From Roridomyces roridus (lineage: Eukaryota; Basidiomycota; Agaricomycetes; Agaricales; Mycenaceae): a DNA stretch of 64,000 nucleotides. Shown piece after piece: positions 12,626 to 24,304 of this stretch; position 1 is the first letter of the stretch; each line of letters starts with the position of its first letter. The DNA lies in NCBI GenBank assembly GCA_029378245.1, contig JARKIF010000009.1, positions 2,232,001 through 2,296,000 on the forward strand, written 5' to 3'. Below the pieces are notes generated by a model, which saw nothing but the letters and a program-made list of their open reading frames with translations, had not been told where the DNA came from and searched no databases. The translations under genes were made by a program, and so were the position numbers.

Positions 12626-12784
12626 GGTTTATTCTACATATGATGTACGAGGGGAGGGGGAGAACAAGGCCTGGGTGTGTTCCAGAAAGAAAGCGAATGT
12701 TGGCGAATTATGTATGTGGTGGTATATAGCAGTTAGGGAATAAAAACAAACGAATGAAAGGGTTAGTTGTTGTTGATACAAATG

Positions 12785-14726
12785 TCAAAAGCCGTCGTCC
12801 TCACTCCGCTCAGACTCGAACGAACCACGCGTGAGGTCCAAAAAGCTCCCTTGCCGCAGCATGCTCGGGGCAGGGGCCGGTTCTCTGTCCACGTCGTCGT
12901 CAATGTCCAAGAACGACGGCTTGCGCATGAGCGACTGCCGTTTGTCCGCAGACACCTTGGGCCGCAAGTTTTTACGCGGTGGCGGCGGCAGCGGCGTTAC
13001 GACATCCGAGTGGGATCGACTTAGAGGAGGTGGCGCCCGCGGTCTTGTCCGTCGCGGTGGAGGCGGGAGACTGGTCATCATGGGTGGCGGGGGCGTAGCC
13101 ATTGGGTAATACAAATCGTGGTCTGACACTGACGATTTGCGCACAGAGGGGTGGTCGCTATTCGACCGCGAGCGACCACTACCAAAGGGCGGGGAAGGGG
13201 ACAACCCGTGGCCGTAATCCGTACCAAAGTCGCTCAGCATTGTCGACGTCGAATTGATCGAGGAGCACGCGGGGTCGGCGGTAATCAGCATTGATAACGC
13301 TCGCCTCGACTTTGAGCATCTCTGCCGGCGACATTATCTGCTGCGGCGTATACTCGTGGTGGGTCGAGGTCGGGCTGCGCGGGGGCTGGTCTGTGTCAAT
13401 CCAGTAAGATGACGTAGCCGACGGTTCGGCTGCAGTGCTACCGTTCAGCGAACGCGTGTCTATAGTCGCCGTCGACGGCCTCCGACCACTCGACGTCGAG
13501 AATAAACGCTTCCGTGCAGACAATGACGGTTCGGCACGCTGCTCGGCAATCGGCAAATGTAACGGGACAGCCTGAACAGGAAGTCGGTGGAAAGAACGCT
13601 GCTTTCGCGGGGGTTTGGTCTCCGGCGGAGGTGGGGCAACAGGCGGAGAGGGTTGCCCACGCTTGATAGACTGGTGGGAAACAGACTTTTTAAGCGTGCG
13701 ATGCGTACTTCGTGACGACGACTGGGTCTCGCCAAGGTCGATGGTCCGAGTTCGGGGGCTGGATGCAAACTCGGTGGAAAAGGTGAGGCTCGTCGAGGAC
13801 GTCGAGCCAGCAGAATTGTGGCCCAATGACGGAGGAGGCGGCAATTCGGAGTTTGGGGGCGCGGTAGGACGGGACAACGACAACTGTCGTCTAGCAGAGG
13901 AGGAAGCAGGAAGAGGGAGCTCGGGAAATGACAGGTTCATTCCGCAACCGCTCGATGCCAGCGTCGGTCATGCCCCGTGCGCGCATGGCAGGCCGTGGTT
14001 TCGGAGGTGGATCAGGCTGGCTGAAGCGGTTGTAGTCGATGCCCAGGTTCGACAACCAAGTGGTGCTATCCACCGAAGTCTCCTTGCCCCGCAGATTGTG
14101 ACGGGATCTCCTGAAAAACATGAGGTGGAAAGAGGCACAGCTGCAGTTGGACGAACTTTGGCTTGATATACGACGACCCTGCGTCGGAAATAGGTGAGCC
14201 GATGCTCATAGGCGACAAATCGCTTCCAAGACGAAACGAGTGGGATGAAGACGAAGCATATGACACTCGGTTCATCCCTTCGGGTGATTTGGTTTCGTGT
14301 GCCAAAAGCGACGAGTTGGAGAAGGCGAGAAGCCGATTTGGGTCGGAAGGACTGTGGACGGCAACTGCCCTTGCAGCAAATGGATCCGGGTCGGAGAGTG
14401 TGAGCAGGGAACCGCGGCGGGGATGGAGTGCGTCCTCGGGTGTTTTTGGCGTTTTCGGCTCGATGGATTTGGCACTCGAAACGGACCCAGACGCGGGTCG
14501 CCTTGCCGTAGGAGAAGGGGCAGGTATTGGGACGACGCTGGCTGGCTGGCTGCTGAGCGGGCGATACAATGCGCGGAGCATCGGTGATGGTCAGCGGTGG
14601 TGGTTGGGGCTTTTTCGGCTTGAGACCGATGGCGGAAGCCAGATTGAATTTAGTGGGTTGCTTTGAATGAGAGGACTTGTCGGACTTGGGCCACCAGGCG
14701 GGATGGGAGGAGGAAAGAGTGGACAT
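12785..14726 (-). CDS. disordered Ser/Pro-rich protein of unknown function
   Basis: The ATG at 14726 starts MSTLSSSHPAWWPKSDKSS. The product is rich in Ser, Pro and Arg, with poly-Pro runs (PPPPPRK, LPPPPRRTRP) and repeated SxxS phosphorylation-like motifs. The C-terminal part repeats a short phrase (RKPSFLDIDDD and RQGSFLDLTRGSF). Short introns are supported at about 14112-14157 (ends gtttttcag), 13883-13931 (49 nt) and 13189-13234 (46 nt, ends ggtag). One junction near 14500-14560 is unresolved. No catalytic domain is seen. Poly-Pro and SFLDL motifs suggest a scaffold or signalling adaptor, but that is only an inference. Confidence 0.6.
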
Positions 14727-14869
14727 GGCACATAGATAGAAGGAAGGAGAAGTTACAGATGTCGCGAAGAGCTCATGGTAGATGAAAAATCGCGGTTGCG
14801 TTGTCAGGCGAATCAATTGATGCCCCCTATTATAGCCCCACAGTCCGGCTCGAAAATTAATATTCTGAA

Positions 14870-15770
14870 TTATCCTAGCGCAGCCCATACATCCTCCTCG
14901 TCCTGTTCTCGCGCCGCCTCCTCTGCGCGTGGCATAGCACTCAAACGTGGCCGTCCCTCGCCAGACGCATCGAATATGACCGGATCTGACCGTATCAACG
15001 GCCGCCCGAGTTCATCCTCTTCCGTGTCGCTCTCCAACTCGAGGTCCTGGTAACCTGCTCTTCGTGCCGCATTCCGGATGTCGATAGGTTTCGGCCGCGA
15101 AAATATCGACTGCCCTGACCTGCACGTCCAGGCACGATTAAATCCGAACGCAATTCAAAACATAACATAACGCACTGTCGCATAACTGCGGCGAGACGGC
15201 CGAATTGCAGGACGTTACGTGCAATAAGGAGGAATGTATCCAAAAGCTCCTCTTCCTTGGTCGCCGTACCGCACTTGGCGAAGGCAAGCACGAGCAGTGT
15301 TATTGCACAGAAGGACGTCAGAATAAGGTCCACCACGTTGAATGGGGACTTCCAGAATTGCTGCGGGGGGTTCAGATGCAGGGTTTTTCGTAGAACAAAG
15401 AGCGACGCACTCGTCCAAAGGCGATAAAGCGGATGCCGACCTCGAGTATCATAGAGGTGTTGATTATTATTTCGAGAACGTAGAACGCGATTCCAGGGCA
15501 GCCGTCCGTGAGGCTGAGCACAACAGTAGTGATACTCAGAGCTGCCATGCCGAGGTAAAGCAGAATGTAGATTCGTGAGTGCACAAAACGGTTGGCGAGA
15601 CCCTTGGTGATCTCGCTGCGCGTAAGGGCATAGATGGAACGTGTCGGCCTGGCGGGGTAGTGTCAGTATGTTGCATCCCAGCTTGAGCAGCGTACTGACT
15701 CTGGGCGACTGGGCGCAGAGTCCAAGGCATCGCGGTTCAAGACATCCGATTCGCCGTATTCAGCGTCCAT
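14870..15770 (-). CDS. voltage-sensor/ion-channel-like membrane protein
   Basis: The ATG at 15770 begins [20 protein letters not shown], a short acidic cytoplasmic tail. Four hydrophobic helices follow: [59 protein letters not shown] and an amphipathic segment with spaced arginines ([19 protein letters not shown]). This matches the S1-S4 layout of the voltage-gated ion-channel family, but no S5-pore-S6 part follows. The tail is acidic ([14 protein letters not shown]) and ends [10 protein letters not shown]. Introns lie at about 15650-15700 and 15365-15414. It may be a voltage sensor or proton channel-like protein, and function is not proven. It is divergent from CWC25, 93 bp between start codons. 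Confidence 0.7.
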
Positions 15771-15863
15771 AACATGAGTGTTAAGCGAGTGTGCGCTTGT
15801 TTGGTCCGCTCCTGCTTTCCGACACTCAAGTACTTCGAATCAACCCAAAGACATTCATTCAAG

Positions 15864-17241
15864 ATGGGTGGCGGAGACCTCAATATGAAGAAGTCCTGGC
15901 ATCCGCTCCTGCTGAAGAATCAGGAGCGGGTGTGGATCGAGGAGAAACGAGCCGTGGGTCTCTCCAGAGTCATGTCTAGGCACTGCGCTAACAACACTAT
16001 TAGCTCGAAGAGAAGAAGAAACTCGACCAGCTGCGCAAAGAGAAGGAAGAGGAGCGGCAGATGCAGGAGCTACAACGACTACAAGAGGCACAAACAGGGA
16101 AAAAACGAACGGAGAAATTAGAGTGGATGTACTCCACTCCAGCTACCGGGAGTAGCCAGAACCCGAATGACCTCGAGGACTATCTACTCGGGAAGAAACG
16201 TGTGGACAAGATCCTCACTGCCGACGAGAATGCCAAAGTACGTATCGGACTTTGTCGCTCATATGCTGTACTGACTCGAACACAAAGGTCGGTGCCTCGC
16301 ACAAGAATTTCATCGCTATCCAGAATGCCAACAATGCCCGCGACACTGCTGCTAAAATTCGCGAAGACCCTCTACTCGCGATCAAGCAGCAGGAGCAGGC
16401 GGCGTACCAAGCTCTCATGTCCAACCCTCTGCGTCTGCGTGAGATGCAGGAACGTAACGGAATTAAGCCGAAGAAGGACAAGAAGGCACGGAAGCTGGAG
16501 AAGGAGGAGCGTAAGCGACTCAAGTACGAGCGCAGAGAGCGTGACTCGCGTTCTCTAAGCCCTGCTGACAATAAGAAGCGCCGCGAGCGTTCCCGCTCTC
16601 GTGACCGCTACTCGCGTTCACGCCGTTCTCCCAGCCCATACGATCGTCGGTCTCGGTCTCGTTCTCCTGAGCGGTCGCGGCGGGATGACTACAAGCGTGA
16701 GCCGAGCCTCACCCCACCGCGCGACTCACACCGCCGCCGCAGCCCCGTCCGTTCCATCAAAAACGAGGACCGCCACGTTCGTACCTGGCCTCGTTCAGAT
16801 GAATCAGACGACAACGCTGGGCCCCGTAGCCGCAGTCCAGACTACCGCGCTGGTGGGAAACGTGGGAGGAGCCGTAGCCGCACTCCCGATGATCGGGACC
16901 GTAACTCGCATCTCAAACGTTCACGCATGAGCCCGCCGCCCCCGCCGCGTGCAGCACCGCCACCTCGTACTATGGCGGACAGGGCAGCTGAGGACCGCGC
17001 CGCGCGGTTGGCAGCCATGTCGTCAAATGCGACGGCTATGAGTTCTGAACGGCAGGAACGGTTGGCTGCGATGCTCGAGAAGGAGAAGGCTGAGCTTGCG
17101 CGCGAGGAGGAGTTGAGGAAGAAGAACAAGGGTACGGGTGGATTCCTCAGCCAGGAGCAGAAGAAGGTGTTTGGCGGGTCGATTGGATTGGAGGATCGGA
17201 TACGGAGAGGGCGCGGGGGTATGGTTGTTGACGCGGATTAA
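15864..17241 (+). CDS. CWC25: pre-mRNA-splicing factor CWC25
   Basis: This spliceosome factor is needed for the first step of splicing. The protein starts [20 protein letters not shown], the typical CBF1-interacting N-terminal (Cir_N) domain of CWC25 proteins. It continues through [12 protein letters not shown] and [13 protein letters not shown], then [20 protein letters not shown]. The middle and C-terminal parts are rich in RS dipeptides (16560-16920), and the end is [21 protein letters not shown]. Two short introns are seen, at about 15955-16001 and 16235-16287. The RS-rich tail is longer than in yeast, which is common in basidiomycetes. Confidence 0.9.
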
Positions 17242-17272
17242 CGGGTAGTGTACAAACATTTGTAGGATACTT

Positions 17273-17914
17273 CTAACGTGCTTTTTTTTTTTTTCCTTGA
17301 GCTCTTTCGCCGCAAACATCTAAGAACTTGTTCAATTGAGTAGAAGACGGGTAGAGGGGAGTCACCTCTGTTGGACTCTTTCTTTTTTTCTTTTTTCTAA
17401 GATATGTACATCTTCTCCATTCCCTGTTACAGATGAGCGCGGTGGAGCAAAGCTGGTACAATCGACATACCTCGCAGATTTCCTTCAAGGAATCGGGATC
17501 ATCTAGGTGCATATTTTGCATTGCCTTTGGAAGATCAGCGAGGCGGAGAAGGATGGCCAATCAACGTACCTCGCAGATGTTGTTAACATACTCGTCCTCG
17601 GTCAAGAGATCGTAGATGGTCGAGAGATGGACCATGCAGATGTGCACGGAATTGTCTGTGGTCAAGAGATAGCGATTCGCGTCAACGTACTCCTCATTCT
17701 AACAGATGGAAAATTGTACCGGACTGAAGACCGCTGAGTGTGGGCAGGGAAGGGTGGCGCACGCTAGAGCCGCGGGGCCTGGGCCTGGTGTAAGGATGGG
17801 GATGGGAGCGGCGCTCAGCGCGCTGGAGCTGACCATTCGTTGGGGCGCAAGGCATGAGCTGGTGGATGAGTCGCTGCAGAAATCCCGGCCCCGACTCCAA
17901 CCTTTAAAGTCCAT
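17273..17914 (-). CDS. possible small spliced gene, product unknown
   Basis: On the minus strand a segment reading NEEYVDANRYLLTTDNSVHI and TIYDLLTEDEYVNNICE (about 17695-17568) is followed by a second one, AMQNMHLDDPDSLKEICE (about 17530-17472). Both end at a gtacgt or gtatgt donor, and acceptor-like ttag and aaag precede them. An N-terminal Pro/Ala-rich frame starts at 17914. The phrases look like protein rather than noise, but no family is recognised and the 3' end is uncertain. It is convergent with CWC25. Confidence 0.3.
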
Positions 17915-17951
17915 TCATTGTGGGCTGTTTGTGTCGGTGTTGCAGCTCTGA

Positions 17952-19376
17952 GAAAAAAATAGAGCCGCCACTCATTGGTCTGGCACTCGCAAATCTGAGA
18001 ACAAATAGAGCCGCCACTGATTAAATGAGCCTGCTGTAAGGATGGAAGCGGCGGTCGACGATTCTTCTAACGTGAGGGAAAAGTGACTTTGCGAGCTCGT
18101 GAGTTACCATGGCAAAATTGTCGAGACCGAGAAGTCTACGGTGTCAATGGTGTATACTCCATTATATTGAGAGTTGACGATGATCCACGTCGATCTTCAG
18201 CTGACTGAGAGAGCAGCGCAGAAAAGGCTCACAATGTTAGTGCACGTTGTCGCAACGTCGGCGATAAACGAGCTGCAGACCTTACATACGTCCACCAAAC
18301 GTGGTGGTGAGCCAAAATTGAGAGATCTAATGAAGATGAATATTGTTGTTATGAAAAAGAGTATCAGCACGCCGTTTGCAGCGTCAAACCTTCCTTTCTG
18401 TTGCGGTACGATTTCAGCTTGCGCAGAATTGCATGAAATGCCGCGAACCCCCAACAGTTGCATGCGATCAGGATGCTTTCCCAGGGGCTTGATCGAGGCT
18501 GGCCAAGGCTGGAATCCGGAAATAAGCGAGATTATCTCACTCTTCTTGGTTTTTAGGCGTCCTGCCGTTTTTTTTAGAAGAAGCCACCACCCAGGGGATG
18601 CACGAATGCACGAAGGCAAGCAATAGCGTGAGGCTAAAAGCTCACCTGTTTCGTTCCGGATAGAGGGACCAAGACTTGCACATAACATGGCGAAAGAGAA
18701 GCCCTGCAGGCCAAGAGGTAGCAAAGATCTGGATCTGTCCCGGAACGAACATCCCGTGAACATGTCCTAAACGGGGATATCTCCGGATTTGGTGCTTTGA
18801 TTTCCTTCCTTGAAGTTCCTTCCTTCCTCGGAAAGCACAGGTGCCGTAAGCGATGGCTGGAGTCAGGAAGTCGGCTGAAGTCGGAGTTGACTCAGTAAGC
18901 TACGCGTGCTGTTGATGCTGAGCCCGATCTGAATCTCACTGGCCTCTTGTTCCGGGTTGGTTGAGGTTCCAGAGCATCTTGGACTGGTATGGGTATGATA
19001 TCTATTCCGTCAGGGTGCGGGTTGCGTCTAGTTCCAGCCAAAAAGTTGACTCTTGTTTCCAGCTGAATGAAAAACGACAGACACAATCTGGTCTCGCGTT
19101 CACATTCGGGCCGAGGAGCTCAGGCAGGAAAATGAGGGTCCTGGGGTCTTCATTGTGGAGCTAGATAAAACCGGCAACGCCTGGCAAGTCTTGGAGCAGT
19201 CTTGGGCCGCACTGGGTCCGCACATCGACGAAAATTTGTTTGTGTCTAACATTTTTCATTCAGCTGTCATTTCACCTGAGGAAGTGGGCGATTGACCCCC
19301 ATGATTATCATAGTGCTATCCCCGAAGATTTTGACAGCTTGTGGCTCGATGAGGGGAGGTGTCAGGCAAGAGCCTC
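17952..19376. other. no supported gene
   Basis: Open frames up to 188 codons (minus strand, 18197-18763) exist but overlap frames on the other strand and show no domain or splice logic. The stretch is probably intergenic DNA or decayed repeats at the edge of the transposon island. Confidence 0.5.
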
Positions 19377-19831
19377 AGAGGTGCGCGGGATCAGTATCGG
19401 GCAGGCTAGATCTGTCACGTGACAGATCAGCTGCCCCATTCGGCACTCTGCCCAATTTCCCCGTCATCCGAGCGGGGCACCGTGAAATTCAGGCTCATAT
19501 AGTAGCTGCATGAGTTTTTATGCATGTGTGTTTCCATCTCATCATATTCAACAACTCCCCTTGAACGAAAAGGCGAACTTGAGTCGATTTGTCAGCGAGT
19601 TCTCACGAACCAAATTCGGACACATCGCCGGCCAAGCTCAGACGGTGGTGAGTATGTTTCTTAGGATGAATAGACTCGCATTTGTAGAGTTATTGAGGCC
19701 AAAATGAGGAGTACAGAGGGTATCTGGGTCGGGGACGCAGAGCAGAGGCTGAGGTTTGGCTGAGGCTAAATGGGGCAGTTACAAGAGCACGTGACAGATT
19801 TAGTTGCCCGATACTGATCCCGCGCACCTCT
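19377..19831. mobile_element. MITE-like element with about 60-bp inverted ends
   Basis: The left end (AGAGGTGCGCGGGATCAGTA... at 19377-19440) reappears inverted at 19768-19831. The outer 27 bases match exactly (agaggtgcgcgggatcag, then tatcgggca). The inner part differs by a few substitutions and one gap and ends in the shared ctgccccatt. The enclosed 330 bp has no coding capacity. The left arm also contains a perfect 20-bp palindrome, GATCTGTCACGTGACAGATC (19408-19427). It is probably a short non-autonomous DNA element. No clear target duplication is seen. Confidence 0.65.
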
Positions 19832-19969
19832 TGGCCCCAGGCGTCTCGCACCCATCAATTCTCCATCAAATTTTCGAAATTCGTCCAAATTGGGAAGTCC
19901 CATCAAACATGGGATATAGCCGTGTCCTCTACCTACTCTCACTGTCGATAGAACGCCTGGCTTTCGCGA

Positions 19970-20357
19970 GGCTACATAGGGGCCCTATTTCGACCTCCGC
20001 GAGTCCATAGGGCCCTATTAGGCCCTACGGCCCTAAATATAGGGTCTTTCGATGCCCTATCTTCAACCTATATCCCGAAAAGGAAATGCCTCAACATGGG
20101 TCTCTTTGAGTCGTTTTTGAAGCTTGGAGGGCCTCTCTGGCTGTTTGATGGCTGTATGCAGTAGGTTATGGGGCAACTGGGGTTCAACGTTGTACCTTGG
20201 GCATTTTGTTGCACAAATGATTCGTTTTGGCTGACCGGCAGACTTCGATCCGATTATGATGGCATCAATAGGGCCTACATAGGCCCTCTTGCTGGGCGGG
20301 CCAGTCCATAGGGCCCAATAGGGTCCTATCGCCTAGGGCCCTATTGCCCCTAGGCCA
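19970..20357. repeat. GGCCCTA/TAGGGC-rich repeat pair
   Basis: Two blocks, about 19970-20065 and 20264-20357, share ctacatagg, agtccatagggccc and many TAGGGC/GCCCTA words in both orientations, including the palindrome ATAGGGCCCTAT. About 200 bp of unlike sequence separates them. The blocks may be the ends of a small degraded element. No open frame of interest is present. Confidence 0.5.
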
Positions 20358-20420
20358 TCACTGTGCTTGAGTATCGGGCGATCGTTCATGTTTTATTTCC
20401 GGCGCAGAAGCACGTTGGGC
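20358..20420 (-). pseudogene. C-terminal fragment of the host exon split by transposons
   Basis: In the frame of the 25482-25731 fragment, this piece adds about 20 codons (QRASAPEIKHERSPDTQAQ) and ends in TGA at 20360-20358. It includes the 8-bp target sequence (20413-20420) duplicated on the other side of the hAT element. See the entry at 25482. Confidence 0.5.
20413..20420. repeat. target-site duplication, left copy
   Basis: CGTTGGGC directly abuts the first base of the hAT element and is repeated exactly at 25474-25481. An 8-bp duplication is the hallmark of the hAT superfamily. Confidence 0.85.
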
Positions 20421-20441
20421 TAGTGTTGCCGCGGCTCGGCT
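20421..20441 (+). repeat. hAT terminal inverted repeat, left
   Basis: Twenty-one bases from 20421 match the reverse complement of 25453-25473 exactly. The TAGTGTT start resembles the (C/T)AGNGTT ends known from hAT elements. Confidence 0.85.
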
Positions 20442-21077
20442 CGGCTTCGGCTAGCCGTGTGAGCCAAGCCAAATATAAGCCAGCTGTGGTCAGCTGATTG
20501 TGGACGGCTTCACTCGGCTCGGCTATGACTCGGAGCGGCTTCTCCGCAGCTCGAGCCACGGCTCCAAACGGCTCTGCCCCTACCTTCATGTCGAACCATT
20601 TCTCTGAGCAATATACACTCGTTTTCACCTCACTGCGATGAGCACCGCCGTCTCCAGCCCTCAATTTTTCAGTCAAGGATCGACATCTTCCCACCTGATC
20701 ACATGGGGCCCGGCAACCGCTAACATCCGTTATCTCGACGTTCTTTCGAAGTCTTTTGACCACGCCCGCGATGCCCTGCGCTGCTTCCATGCACCCCCAA
20801 TGGACCAGCACCGTTTCAAGCCTCTTTAGACTCGAAGAACACTTCTGAGCACAACACGCGGCGAAAAACATGTTCGGACGGCATGAATTCTTGTCTTCGA
20901 CCATCTCCGACGGAATGTTTTTGCACTATCGGGGATTTGACCTTCATTTGCTAGAATCTACAAGGTTTCAGTTCTCAAGGGGTCCGGGGCTCATAAGTGC
21001 GCAGGTTGGAGGCGCAATACCCGACCCTTCCTCTCGCCTCACTCAGTAGTTGACCCGCGGGCGTATCCCCTTGCACC

Positions 21078-24000
21078 ATGCCGGCTCGGACGCGTAGCAA
21101 TCCAGATGCGGAGCAGGCTGACACTGCGGAAATTCGAGGTACTCTCGACCTTGTTCATCGAACGGTTGCTGAATGGCTTGCCAGACACCCCGCGCCGCAC
21201 TCCACGCACACGAAGAGCACCGAGGCCCGCTGACAAGACCCCAACGCCGCCTCCTACTCCTCCTTCGGTAGCCCGTAGAAGACGTAGGCGTCAAGCAGAC
21301 CCTGAGCCTGGGTCCGAGGATTCTGCGGCGAATCACGGTGACGCTGGTGCGTGTACTTTGTTCTGTAATTTGAATCAAGGCTTACTTGCTCCACTGCTGC
21401 AGCTCCTGCCCCCGAACGCGACGTTTTCGATGACGACCACCACCATGAAGGACCTGGCCATCGGCACGTCCACTTCCGTGACGATTCCGAGGAGGGCGAG
21501 TATATCCCATCGCCACCCGCGTCGGAAAATGATTCACCTCGTCGACGTTCTCCCGGGACCCCTTCTCGTCGCCGCGGATCTCCACGTTCCGGTCCCAATG
21601 CTTTGCCAGCTCCAGCCCCGCAACGAGCGCGTCGTCGGCAAGAGGAGAAGGCTCGCGACGTTCATGAATTCTTCAAACTCGAGGCTGACAAAAAGAAGCA
21701 CTGTAAGCTATGCCAGTAAGTATGACCTTTTCCTGGGTGATTCATCGTCTGTAACTTTACTTTGCCAAGGCTCAAGCAAGCAACAGATCCAAAAGTCCGA
21801 GTCGCCTCTTACGCCTCCACCACTGGCACGGGGACGTTGCGTAAACACCTTTATGAACGCCACCTCGACGCTTGGCTCGCCGCATGCAAGGATCTTGGCG
21901 CCGAAATCACAGCCAGGGAGGCGCTCGAGTACATCAGGACTCATCGCCCGGCGCCCAACCAACCCCGTGCAGCCGATACGGATGCAGAACGCGAACGGAT
22001 TCCCTTCTCCAACGAAGCCTTCGTTGATGCAATCGTCGAATTCATCGTCGCGGATGATCAGGTGAGTCTTTCGTCCCATTTTCTTGTCGTACGAGCCTGT
22101 CTGCTGACCATCTACATACAGTCCATCAACGTCATCGAAAACAAGCAGCTGCGCGCAATCTTCCTCATGTTGCGCTCCGAGCTCCGTGACTCTGATATAC
22201 CACATAGGACCAAGGTCCGCGAGCGCGTCATTGAGGTGTGGGAGGAGCATATACGACAGCTCGAGAAGGATATGGGGGTCAGTGTTTTGCTTCTTACTGC
22301 TTCACCTCGTACTCACACACTGATCTAAGAGTGCAATCGGCAAGATATCGACTACTATGGATATGTGGACGGACCTGCAAAAAATACCGTACATGGCGGT
22401 GACTGCGCACTGGCTGGAGTCGAACCTGATCTCCACGCCGTCTGGCCCACAGCACACCCTCACCCTCCGCTCGGATTTGATTGGGTTTTTTCGTGTTCCT
22501 GGTAATCATACGGGCGAACATTTAGCTAGAGCGTTCCTCCATGTCATCGACCGTATTAAAATCGACCGCAAGGTTTGTATTCACATCTTTTCTTTTATTT
22601 CGTATTCTGAATCTCTTCAGCTCGGCTGGGTCACACTCGACAACGCTAGTAACAACGACACCTTCATGCTCCATCTGGAGACTGAGCTCACACGTCGGGG
22701 CATCCTGTTCAGGAGAACAGAACGGCGTATCCGGTGAATTTGTTCCATCTCCCCAGTTTAATCATACTGACACCATCACAGTTGTTTCCCTCATATCGTC
22801 AATCTCGCCTGCAAAGCGGTACTAGCGGCGATCACAGACATGGAATTTGCTGCCCCGAATTCCGCTGACTTTATCCCAGAAGAGGATACGGCAGATACGT
22901 TCGTTGACGCCCTCCAAAGAGACCCCGTGGCAACCATCCGCACCACCATCCGTGTCGTAAGTCAATTGACTAGCCTTGCCCCTTATTTCAATGCCATGTC
23001 AGATACGTGCATCTTCCCTACGCCGCCAGTATTTTTCCGAAGTACTCAGCGCGCTGAGGCACAAAGATCTCCAACTCCTCCGTGTCGTTGATACGCGGTG
23101 GTCTTCAACTCTGTTGATGATCGAGCGAGCGATTCTTCTACGCCAGGTGGGCAACACCCGTGTGATTCTGTAGCATTCCTGATCGTTACACAGGCCATCG
23201 ACGAGTTCCTATCCAGAGAGCAGTTCCCCGAACTCCACAAATACCAGCTTGGTGTTCATGAGTGGGAGGCTCTCGTGGCGTTCAAGCGCATTCTCTCTGT
23301 GAGTTCTTTCAACACACCTTTAACTGTCCTCAACGTTCAAAAATAGGTACCTCATGCCTTTCAACAACACCTTTCTGCCGAAACGACGCCAACTCTTGAT
23401 CGTGCTATCCCCTCTTTTGAAGCTATGATCAAGGCTTGGGAGAAGGACCAAAACAAGCATCCCGAGACTCACCACATTGTGCAAGCCGGCATCGACAAAC
23501 TTGGGTCGTATCAAGAACGAATTGAGGCAGTCCCCGTGTATGTGTTGGCAATGCGTGAGTTTCAATTAACGAGGTTGATCCCACCAACTAATTGTGTCGA
23601 ATCCTCGAGTCGTCAACCCTGCGGTAAAATTAGCCTGGTTCCAACAGCATCGCCCGGCGCGCGCGGTATGGGCCAAGGAGCTGTTTATGCGCGAGGTTTG
23701 TCTTTACTTTTGGTCTACGAAAGATCCGCTAACATTTCGAGTTCAGCTTCGCAAGTACAAGACGAACCTCACCGCTTCGCCGGCACGACAAGCAGAACGG
23801 AACTGGGCCGACGAGATTCTTGGTTTGGACTCCCCAGAACGGCCGCAGCGCGGTCAAAGTCTGCAGAAAGAGGTGGATGCCTATCTCACGGAGGCTGCTT
23901 ACCGTCTCGGTTCCGTGCGTTATTGGGAGGTATGAAACATTTCATTCCCGTCAGTGCGACTTCTAAATTCGTTGCAGGAGAACCAGCAACGTAACCCAAC

Positions 24001-24304
24001 AATCTTCGCTCTGGCGATCGACGTTTTGCCCATCCAAGGTTCAGCTGTGCCGTGTGAGCGCGTCTTTTCCTCAGCCGGCGAGACGGATACCCCCCGACGC
24101 AACAAAATATCCTCCGATCTTATGGAGGCTCTTCAAATGTTGAAATTTTCGTTCAAAAAAGGCCGTGGACTTGACTTCACCAAAGGGACATCGAAGGAGA
24201 GTGAGTTGGAGATACTTGAAGCGGCGCTGAGAGTTTCGACGTTCGTTCCCGAGGACGTCACTGGTTACACTTCCCTAATTAATTCACTACGCGACAAAGA
24301 CTAA
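21078..24304 (+). CDS. hAT transposase
   Basis: It catalyses cut-and-paste movement of the surrounding element. After a short first exon (MPARTRSNPDAEQADTAEIR) and an Arg/Pro-rich linker comes a BED-type zinc finger (ARDVHEFFKLEADKKKHCKLCQ then LRKHLYERHLD). The RNase H-like core follows, with DMWTDLQKIPYMAVTAHWL (first acidic residue) and WVTLDNASNND (second), then LVHIVNLACKAV. The C-terminus has the hAT dimerisation domain: YWEENQQRNPTIFALAIDVL, SAVPCERVFSSAGETDTPRR and LMEALQMLKFSFK. About ten short introns separate the exons. The stop is at 24302-24304. No disabling stop was seen inside the exons as I joined them. Confidence 0.88.

Noticed and set aside
13189..13340. Apparent frameshifts in the Ser/Pro-rich gene (also near 13883-13931 and 14112-14157)
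   Set aside because: Each is explained by a 46-49 nt GT-AG intron in the right phase, so no indel is needed.
18197..18763. 188-codon minus-strand frame with a hydrophobic stretch
   Set aside because: An equally long plus-strand frame overlaps it. It has no domain, signal or splice context.
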